Positions 1 to 5,660 of a stretch of 5,660 bases of DNA are shown in pieces (position 1 is the stretch's first letter; each line of letters opens with the position of its first letter). The notes below the pieces were generated by a model. It was not told the origin of the DNA and did not search any database. It saw nothing but the letters and a program-made list of their open reading frames with translations. Source of the stretch: JARFPW01 sp035464655 (lineage in GTDB: Bacteria; Gemmatimonadota; Gemmatimonadetes; Palauibacterales; Palauibacteraceae); the NCBI GenBank assembly GCA_035464655.1, contig DATHRZ010000037.1, forward strand, positions 1 through 5,660. The letters run 5' to 3'. The position numbers and the translations under genes are program-made.

Positions 1-228
1 GGCGAGGACCTCACGACGGGAGCGGGCGACGAGCGGATCTGGTGGGTCGAGCTCCGGTATGCGGCCCCGGCCGGATTCGAGACACTCGGGATCCGCGCGG
101 CGATCCTGTACGAACGGTTCGACGACCAGCGCAACATCGTGCGAGTCCTTCATACGGGAACGGGCCGGCAGAAGACCCTCTACTTCGCCGCGCCGGACGA
201 CGACTGGTCGGAGGTCCGGCTGGGCTGA
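1..228 (+). CDS. C-terminal fragment of an unrecognised protein (5' end outside window)
   Basis: An open frame runs from the first base of the window to a TGA at 226-228, giving 75 residues of a protein whose start lies to the left. I do not recognise the family. The visible part has alternating hydrophobic and charged stretches that look like a beta-rich soluble domain (for example WWVELRYAAP near residues 14-23 and RNIVRVLHTGTG near residues 44-55). It ends in an acidic, Trp-containing tail (DDDWSEVRLG). No transmembrane segment, cysteine pair or catalytic motif is visible. Codon use (G/C at third positions) matches the neighbours, which supports real coding. The stop is followed directly by the SGNH-like remnant in the same frame. 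Confidence that this is coding is moderate to good; function is unknown. Confidence 0.6.
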   Translation, partial: GEDLTTGAGDERIWWVELRYAAPAGFETLGIRAAILYERFDDQRNIVRVLHTGTGRQKTLYFAAPDDDWSEVRLG

Positions 229-252
229 AGGCGGGAGGGTAGTGGTGCGGCC

Positions 253-700
253 CCCGGCGCGACGGTGCTGATCGGTTCCTCGCGCATGCAGTTCGACGTC
301 CTCCACGTGGCGCGCGATCATCGAGAGCATCCCCCCTCCGCCTCCCGAGGACGTGGCGCGCGAGCAGTTCGAAGGGTTGCTCGAGCGGATCGCGACGGAC
401 GTCGGGCGCATTCGCGAGCGGGGCGGGGAGGTGGTGTTCGTGCGGCTGCCGTCGTCGGGCTACTTTCGCGAGGCTGAGGCCCGCATGACGCCACGCGAAC
501 AGGTGTGGGAGAACGTGCTCGCCGCGGCCGACGCGGTCGGCGTGCACTTCGAGGACTACGCCGAGCTGGCGGACGTCCCGACGCCGGAGTGGTCGCACGT
601 GAGCGCGCGCGACAAGGACCGGCTCACGCGGTCCCTCGTGCGCGTTCTCAGGGAGCGCCTCGCCGAACGCGGCATCACCCGACCGGAGCTCGAACCATGA
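253..700 (+). pseudogene. Decayed SGNH-hydrolase-like gene (N-terminal and C-terminal blocks in different frames)
   Basis: Two pieces of what looks like one gene lie in different frames. Frame 1 (about 253-318) encodes PGATVLIGSSRMQFDV, resembling the nucleophile block (G-x-S) at the N-terminus of SGNH/GDSL-type proteins. Frame 2 (about 314-700) encodes IIESIPPPPPEDVAREQ and then a C-terminal domain: a helix, the strand GGEVVFVRLPSSG, then VHFEDYAEL and PEWSHVS. That last element corresponds to the usual D-x-x-H block near the C-terminus, but here it is E-W-S-H. The roughly 100-150 residues expected between the two blocks are absent, as is any convincing N-terminal start. The longest single frame opens with GTG at 353 (115 residues), but its GAGG is only 2 nt upstream, too close for a good ribosome site. 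The stop TGA (698-700) overlaps the ATG of the stress-protein gene. I read this as a deletion plus frameshift remnant. An assembly error, or a short genuine protein from 353, is possible. The family assignment rests on motif memory, not a search. Confidence 0.55.
305..363 (+). repeat. 13-bp direct repeat inside the SGNH-like remnant
   Basis: ACGTGGCGCGCGA occurs at 305-317 and again at 351-363, with a 46-bp period. Both copies encode V-A-R in their own frames (frame 1 for the first, frame 2 for the second). The period is not a multiple of three, so removing one unit would join the N-terminal block in frame with the C-terminal block. The repeat sits exactly where the reading frame changes. It may be a footprint of replication slippage or short-homology recombination, though GC-rich words recur easily in such DNA. 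Confidence 0.6.
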
Positions 701-1125
701 GCCTGCTCGTCGCCGTCGATTTCTCCGCCGTCACCGAACGGCAGGTCGCCGCCGTGGAGCGGCTCGCCGCGCCCGGGCGTGAAATCCACGTGCTTCACGT
801 GGCCGAGCCCGATCCAGACTTCGTGGGTTTCGAGGGCGGCCCCGACACCGTGCGTGACCAGATCGCCGCCGAGTTCCGGCAGGAACACCGGCAGGTCCAG
901 GCTCTTGCGAACCGCCTTCGCGACGCCGGCTTCGACGCGACGGGGCTGCTGGTGCAGGGCCCCACTGTGTCGGCGATCCTCGATCAGGCCGAGAAGGTCG
1001 CAGCCCACGCGATCGTCGTGGGCTCGCACGGACGCGGCGCGCTCTTCGATCTCGTCGTCGGCAGCGTGTCGGCCGGCGTGATCCGCAAAGCCCGCGTGCC
1101 GGTGCTGGTGGTGCCGTCCCGCTGA
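697..1125 (+). CDS. Universal stress protein, single UspA domain, ATP-binding type
   Basis: This encodes a 142-residue cytoplasmic protein, the usual length for a single Usp domain. The N-terminal strand LLVAVDFS (residues 3-10) carries the Asp that in UspA-type proteins sits in the nucleotide pocket. The second strand is HVLHVAEP (31-38). The C-terminal signature is complete: G109-S-H-G112, nine residues, then G122-S123, matching the G-2x-G-9x-G-(S/T) ATP-binding motif known from MJ0577-like Usp proteins. The final strand is VPVLVVP (134-140). ATP binding is therefore expected; the exact stress role cannot be read from sequence, but such proteins usually accompany starvation, oxygen or redox stress responses. 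The ATG at 697 overlaps the TGA of the upstream remnant (ATGA), so translation may be coupled to it. The frame stays open upstream, but homology starts at this Met, which settles the start. Confidence 0.93.
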   Translation: MSLLVAVDFSAVTERQVAAVERLAAPGREIHVLHVAEPDPDFVGFEGGPDTVRDQIAAEFRQEHRQVQALANRLRDAGFDATGLLVQGPTVSAILDQAEKVAAHAIVVGSHGRGALFDLVVGSVSAGVIRKARVPVLVVPSR

Positions 1126-1222
1126 GCTCTGCCGGGCGTTTCACACTCAAGCCCCACCCCCGCATATTGGCTCGCCGTACGAGATGTCGCGCCGACGTGC
1201 GCGAGGGGGGAATCCGGGAACG

Positions 1223-1226
1223 AGGA
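1223..1226 (+). promoter_or_regulatory. Ribosome binding site for the DoxX-family gene
   Basis: AGGA at 1223-1226 lies 7 nt before a GTG at 1234. It supports GTG as the start, since no in-frame ATG occurs before the conserved membrane region. The rest of the 1126-1233 gap shows no convincing promoter or T-tailed terminator. Confidence 0.5.
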
Positions 1227-1233
1227 ACGAGGC

Positions 1234-1680
1234 GTGGACGACGTTCACGACGGATCGATCGAGACCCGCGGGCTTCAGGGCGGCGTATGGACGGCGCTTC
1301 GCATCGCCGCGGGCCTGGCCTACTTCTCTCACGGTGCCCAGAAGATGCTCGGCTGGTTCGGCGGGTTCGGCGAGGCCGGTACGGCGGAGCTGATGACCGA
1401 GTACGGCGCCGCCGGGATGATCGAGCTGGTCGGGGGCGCCCTGATCGTGCTCGGGCTGTTCACACGGCCCGCTGCGTTCATCGCCTCGGGCGAGATGGCC
1501 GTCGCGTACTTCTGGAAGCACGCGGGCCGGAACGATGAGATCTTCTGGTGGGAGAACGGCGGTGAGCTCGTTATGGTGTTCAGCCTCCTGTGGCTGTTCT
1601 TCGCGGTGTGGGGCGCCGGACCGTTCAGCCTCGATGCCTGGCGGCGCAAGCGCTCGGCCACGGCCGCCGGAGAGCCGTAG
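1234..1680 (+). CDS. DoxX-family integral membrane protein
   Basis: This encodes a 148-residue membrane protein of the DoxX/DoxD-like family. The hallmark is the first hydrophobic segment ending in FSHGAQKMLGWFGGFG (residues 31-46), which is highly typical of bacterial DoxX proteins. It is followed by GMIELVGGALIVLGLFTRPA (61-80), a hairpin of two membrane helices around a short turn, then a third segment near 79-96 and a fourth near 110-127 (ELVMVFSLLWLFFAVWGAGP). The short C-terminus is basic (RRKR). Four helices is the expected topology. Family members have been linked to quinone or thiosulfate oxidation (the archaeal DoxD/DoxA enzyme) and, in mycobacteria, to a redox complex with SodA. 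For this copy the role is unknown, with a redox or detoxification function only suggested by family. It lies downstream of the stress-protein gene with a 108-bp gap, so it may have its own promoter. Its stop is 12 bp from the convergent hydrolase stop. Confidence 0.92.
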   Translation: MDDVHDGSIETRGLQGGVWTALRIAAGLAYFSHGAQKMLGWFGGFGEAGTAELMTEYGAAGMIELVGGALIVLGLFTRPAAFIASGEMAVAYFWKHAGRNDEIFWWENGGELVMVFSLLWLFFAVWGAGPFSLDAWRRKRSATAAGEP

Positions 1681-1692
1681 GAAGCGGACGCC

Positions 1693-2352
1693 TCAGAACA
1701 GCGCCGCCGCGATCAGTTCCCGCGACTCCTCGATCTCCTCCGGCAGGATGGTGTGGGGCCGGCCGGGCCAGCGCCGCATCGTCACGCGACCCCGCATCCG
1801 CTCGAGTACGGCTCGCGTCGCCTCCACGCGGCGCCACGGGATGTGCGGGTCGGTGTCGCCCGCGCTCAGATAGACCGGCGTTTCCTCGAGGTCGCCTTCA
1901 TGCGGGAAATCGGTCAGCGGGGGCCCGATGAGCCCGCCCGTGAACGCCAGGAGGGCACCGTAGCGCGTGGGGTGTCGGGCCACGTACTCCGACGCCAGGC
2001 ACGCCCCCTGCGAGAAGCCGGCGACGATCGTTCGGTCCCGCGGGACCCCGGCGTCGCTCACCTCATCGAGAATCCGCCCGAGAAGCTCGAGCGCGGAGCT
2101 CAGCCACGGCTCGTTCCGCTGCACCGGAGCCATGAACGACTCGGGGTACCAGGTGTGGCCGGCGGCCTGCGGAGCGAGCAGCGCGACGTCGGACCATCCG
2201 GCGGTCAGCGCCCGCCCGAGCGACAGGATGTCCGCCGCCGCCGCCCCCCGGCCGTGCATGAGCACGATCGCGCGGCCGGCCTCGTCGAGGGGCGTCCCTT
2301 CAAACCGGACGGGCTGATCGCCGTGGGGATCGCGGGGCGTTCCGTCGTTCAC
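1693..2352 (-). CDS. Alpha/beta hydrolase, phospholipase/carboxylesterase type
   Basis: This encodes a 219-residue cytoplasmic alpha/beta hydrolase. Visible in order: the oxyanion-side loop VLMHGRGA (residues 30-37), the nucleophile elbow GFSQGA with Ser114, an acid Asp168 in GDTDPHIP, and the catalytic His200 in GRPHTI. Triad spacing and length match the small carboxylesterase/dienelactone-hydrolase-like group (YpfH, acyl-protein thioesterase relatives). It should hydrolyse a short ester or thioester; the substrate is not readable. I chose the GTG at 2352-2350 because it overlaps the stop of the DUF5996 gene as GTGA and has GAAGG about 9 nt upstream. A further ATG at 2385 would add 11 residues rich in Arg/Gly that look non-native. 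There is no signal peptide and no membrane segment. It is probably co-translated with the DUF5996 gene. Confidence 0.9.
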   Translation of the reverse strand: MNDGTPRDPHGDQPVRFEGTPLDEAGRAIVLMHGRGAAAADILSLGRALTAGWSDVALLAPQAAGHTWYPESFMAPVQRNEPWLSSALELLGRILDEVSDAGVPRDRTIVAGFSQGACLASEYVARHPTRYGALLAFTGGLIGPPLTDFPHEGDLEETPVYLSAGDTDPHIPWRRVEATRAVLERMRGRVTMRRWPGRPHTILPEEIEESRELIAAALF

Positions 2353-3344
2353 GTGGCCACGCCTTCGGACGCCGAGTCTGCCCATTCCTCATCCGTCGGC
2401 GCGGTGCGGCTGCGCTCGAGCGCGGCGCGGTCCCACCCGCCCAGCCGGGCTGCCGCCACGTAGGTCGCTTCGAGAAAGCGGGCGAGCAGGTCGTCCGGAT
2501 CGGAAGCGCTGCGCACGGCATCGTAGGGCAGGAGGTACTCGCCGAGCTCGGCGTTCCACTCGGCACCCGGCACGTCCGTGACGGCATCGGCGAAGCCGTC
2601 GAGCGTCGGATACGCATAGCTGTAGTAGGCGGGGTAGGGGACCATCGCGTTGCCCGCCCAGAAACCGGCGCTCGACACCTCGTGCGAGTAGGCCTCGCGG
2701 GTCACACGGTCGGGCAGGTTGGGAATCCCGCCGGGGTGCAGCGGCGCCTCACGGCCCGAGAACCGCGTCACCGCCAAATCGAGCGCCCCCCAGAACAGGT
2801 GCACCGGGCTGACCTTGCCCTGGAAACCGGCCCGGAACCAGGTGAACACGCGGCTCGACTGCGCGAAGGCCTGCCACAGGCGGTTCGAGTAGTCGGCGTC
2901 GTACGAGGCGTGCGTCTCGTCCTCGTCAAACGGGATCGGATCGGGCAGCTCGTTCGGCGTGCCGTGAATCCGTACCGGGAGTCCGAGGTCACCGAGGCCC
3001 GCCATGAGCTCGGCGTGGAACGTGGCCACCGAGCGCGGCTCGAGCGGCATCTGCCAGGCATGCCCGTCGATCGTGTTCACGAGCAGCGCGTGATCGACGA
3101 AGTCGAACTCGATCTCGAACGATCGCGACCCGTGCGGAATCGGCGACGTCGTCAGACCGCGACCCGTCACATACAGGGTCGCGTGCCACGAATGGTTGAC
3201 CCACGGCGACAGGGCGAGCCGCACCTTCCCGACGATCTGTGCCCACAGGTGAAGGGTCTCGAGCGTGTCGCGACCCTCGGCGTAGCTCAGCGCGGGCCAG
3301 CTGGCGTCGTCGGCGCCGCTGACGCGGGATGCGGCCGAATGCAT
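2349..3344 (-). CDS. DUF5996 family protein
   Basis: This encodes a 331-residue soluble protein that I recognise as a DUF5996 member, a family with no established activity. Conserved-looking blocks in order are LHLWAQIVGKVRLAL (residues 31-45), VNHSWHATLYVTGRGLTTSP (49-68), FEIEFDFVDH (76-85), an acidic PDPIPFDED block (134-142) followed by THASYD, VHLFWGALDLAVTRFSGR (181-198), HPGG (203-206), and REAYSHEVSSAGFWAG (216-231). The C-terminal part includes LGEYLLPYDAVR. The many His, Trp and Asp/Glu residues in these blocks could form a metal or small-ligand site, but that is inference. The start ATG (3344-3342) is preceded by a strong GAGGAG six bases upstream. It follows aceA after 73 bp and overlaps the downstream hydrolase by 4 bp. 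There is no signal peptide. Length appears complete. Confidence 0.9.
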   Translation of the reverse strand: MHSAASRVSGADDASWPALSYAEGRDTLETLHLWAQIVGKVRLALSPWVNHSWHATLYVTGRGLTTSPIPHGSRSFEIEFDFVDHALLVNTIDGHAWQMPLEPRSVATFHAELMAGLGDLGLPVRIHGTPNELPDPIPFDEDETHASYDADYSNRLWQAFAQSSRVFTWFRAGFQGKVSPVHLFWGALDLAVTRFSGREAPLHPGGIPNLPDRVTREAYSHEVSSAGFWAGNAMVPYPAYYSYAYPTLDGFADAVTDVPGAEWNAELGEYLLPYDAVRSASDPDDLLARFLEATYVAAARLGGWDRAALERSRTAPTDEEWADSASEGVAT

Positions 3345-3350
3345 GCGGAT

Positions 3351-3356
3351 CTCCTC
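3351..3356 (-). promoter_or_regulatory. Strong Shine-Dalgarno for the DUF5996 gene
   Basis: On the minus strand this reads GAGGAG, 6 nt before the ATG at 3344. It fixes the start. Its strength means this gene can be initiated independently of aceA translation. Confidence 0.7.
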
Positions 3357-3370
3357 TGCCGTGCGAGACG

Positions 3371-3391
3371 TACCGTGAGCACCTCACGGTA
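3371..3391. promoter_or_regulatory. Perfect 9-bp dyad (hairpin or operator) between aceA and the DUF5996 gene
   Basis: TACCGTGAG at 3371-3379 and CTCACGGTA at 3383-3391 are exact reverse complements around a 3-nt centre (CAC). The dyad lies in the 73-bp gap, 26 nt downstream of the aceA stop and 26 nt upstream of the DUF5996 start in minus-strand sense. No T-run follows on the minus strand, so it is not a standard intrinsic terminator. A protein-binding palindrome (operator) for a dimeric regulator, or an RNA hairpin that protects the aceBA message end, are the two readings. I could not match it to a known regulator site. Confidence 0.55.
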
Positions 3392-3417
3392 ACGACCCGC
3401 GCAAGGGCAGAGCCAGT

Positions 3418-4694
<1,277 letters not shown>

Positions 4695-4698
<4 letters not shown>

Positions 4699-5660
4699 CG
4701 TACCCTCCGTTCCAACAGGGTGTAGGCCGGGATGGTCAGGAACTCCTCCAGCCGCTCGCCACAGGACAGTCGCTCGAACAGGGCGCGGGCTTCGTCGAAC
4801 CGGCCGTCCGCGAAGCGTTCGACACCCGTCTCCTCCGGCATGCGCCGCATCTCGTCGTCGATCACGCGCCTGACCAGTTCCGGCGTCACGACGCGGCCGT
4901 CGTCGAGCGACGCCTCGTGCCGGATCCACTGCCAGACCTGCGTGCGTGAGATCTCGGCCGTCGCCGCGTCCTCCATGAGGTGGTAGAGCGGCACGGCGCC
5001 CGCGCCCGTCAACCAGGCCTCGAGGTAGCGGATACCTACCCGCACGTTGAGCCGGAGCCCGTCCTCGGTGCGGGGGCCCTTCGGCACCCGCAGCAGATCG
5101 CTGCCCGACACGGGCCCCTTCGGCATCACGTCGAGCTGATTCGGCCCGTCGCACACCTCGCCGAACGCCTCGCGGGCGACGGGCACCAGGGCCGGGTGGG
5201 CGACCCACGTGCCGTCATGCCCGTCGCGCGCCTCGCGCAACTTGTCGGCCCGTACGCGCTCGAGCGCCTCGCGGTTGGCGTCGGGGTCGTCGCGAATTGG
5301 GATCTGTGCGGCCATCCCACCCATCGCGTGGGCGCCGCGGCGGTGTGCCGTCTGAATGGCGAGCCGGGTATAGGCCCGCATGCACGGCTGCGTCATGTCG
5401 ACGGCGGATCGGTCGGGCAGCACGGCGGCCGGATCGTCGCGCCGCGTCTTGATGAAGCTGAAGATGTAGTCCCAGCGCCCGCAGTTCAGCCCTGCCGAGT
5501 GGTGCCGCAGCTCCCAGAGAATCTCGTCCATTTCGAAGGCTGCCGGCAGGGTCTCGATCAGGACGGTCGCCCGGATCGTACCTAGGGGCAGGCCGCCGAG
5601 CTGCTCGGCCCGGCTGAAGATCCGGCTCCAGATGCGCGCCTCGCGGTGACTTTCGAGCTT
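4695..5660 (-). CDS. aceB: Malate synthase A, C-terminal 321 residues (N-terminus beyond right edge)
   Basis: This encodes malate synthase A, which condenses glyoxylate with acetyl-CoA to malate. The window holds the last 321 residues; E. coli AceB is about 533, so roughly 210 N-terminal residues lie to the right. The visible part starts KLESHREARIW, then GTIRATVLIETLPAAFEMDE (residues 27-46), the family signature HSAGLNCGRWDYIFSFIK (around 54-71), MGGMAAQIPIRDD, NGHDGTW-like ARDGHDGTWVAHP (144-156), and LMEDAATAEISR with the presumed catalytic Asp (residue 231 of the visible part, codon 4970-4968). The C-terminal region ends LEEFLTIPAYTLLERRVR. This is the A-type (about 530 residues), not the G-type: the visible C-terminus aligns from memory with E. 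coli AceB. One signature position differs: His stands where Asp or Glu is usual just before HSAGLN. It is the first visible gene of the aceBA pair; its promoter is outside the window. Confidence 0.97.
4703..4708 (-). promoter_or_regulatory. Shine-Dalgarno for aceA within the end of aceB
   Basis: On the minus strand this reads GGAGGG, 4 nt before the aceA ATG. It lies in the last aceB codons (Arg-Arg-Val-Arg). Together with the ATGA overlap it indicates translational coupling of AceB and AceA and fixes the aceA start at 4698. Confidence 0.7.

Noticed and set aside
505..696. Upstream extension of the universal stress protein frame from 505
   Set aside because: The extension is Arg-rich and antiphase to the better coding frame 353-700; Usp homology begins at the ATG at 697.
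1187..1204. 6-bp inverted repeat TCGCGC-N6-GCGCGA in the usp-doxX gap
   Set aside because: The arms are short, pure GC-type words with no T-run after them; this is easily a chance event in GC-rich DNA and not enough for a terminator or operator call.
2353..2385. ATG start at 2385 for the alpha/beta hydrolase
   Set aside because: It would add 11 Arg/Gly-rich residues encoded inside the DUF5996 gene. The GTG at 2352 gives a GTGA overlap with a suitable upstream GAAGG.
2682..3392. Plus-strand open frame opposite the DUF5996 gene
   Set aside because: It is antisense to a recognised family, has no motif, and its composition looks like a GC-rich shadow.
4699..5208. Upstream extension of the aceA frame by 170 codons
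   Set aside because: It overlaps malate synthase in another frame, is Arg/Gly-rich and non-homologous. The ATG at 4698 has a strong ribosome site and the family's normal N-terminus.

Overview
This is a high-GC bacterial window (mostly G+C by eye, with strong G/C third-position bias), gene-dense and without mobile elements, CRISPR arrays or RNA genes that I can recognise. Gene content (aceBA-type glyoxylate shunt, DoxX, a DUF5996 protein, a single-domain universal stress protein) fits a free-living aerobic heterotroph. The phylum cannot be fixed from these genes. A Gemmatimonadota-, Acidobacteriota- or Actinomycetota-like genome would all fit, and this is inference only.

Left part, plus strand (1-1680): the 3' end of an unrecognised gene (1-228); a broken SGNH-hydrolase-like gene (about 253-700) with its N-terminal block and C-terminal block in different frames and the middle missing; a universal stress protein (697-1125) whose ATG overlaps the stop of that remnant; and, after a 108-bp gap, a DoxX-family membrane protein (1234-1680).

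Right part, minus strand (5660-1693, read right to left): malate synthase A (aceB, N-terminus beyond the window), isocitrate lyase (aceA), a DUF5996 protein and an alpha/beta-hydrolase of the phospholipase/carboxylesterase type. aceB and aceA overlap by 4 bp (ATGA), and the DUF5996 gene and the hydrolase gene overlap by 4 bp (GTGA). The two pairs are separated by 73 bp that hold a perfect 9-bp inverted repeat around a 3-nt centre. The two plus- and minus-strand blocks converge with only 12 bp between the doxX-type and hydrolase stop codons.

Functionally, AceA splits isocitrate to glyoxylate plus succinate and AceB condenses glyoxylate with acetyl-CoA to malate. The complete shunt is therefore encoded as one translationally coupled pair, allowing growth on acetate or fatty acids. 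Whether the DUF5996-hydrolase pair belongs to the same transcript is open; the dyad between them is the one non-coding element that could decide this. I see no clear candidate for a wholly new system. The items most worth checking are the dyad, the DUF5996-hydrolase pair and the decayed SGNH gene with its 13-bp direct repeat.
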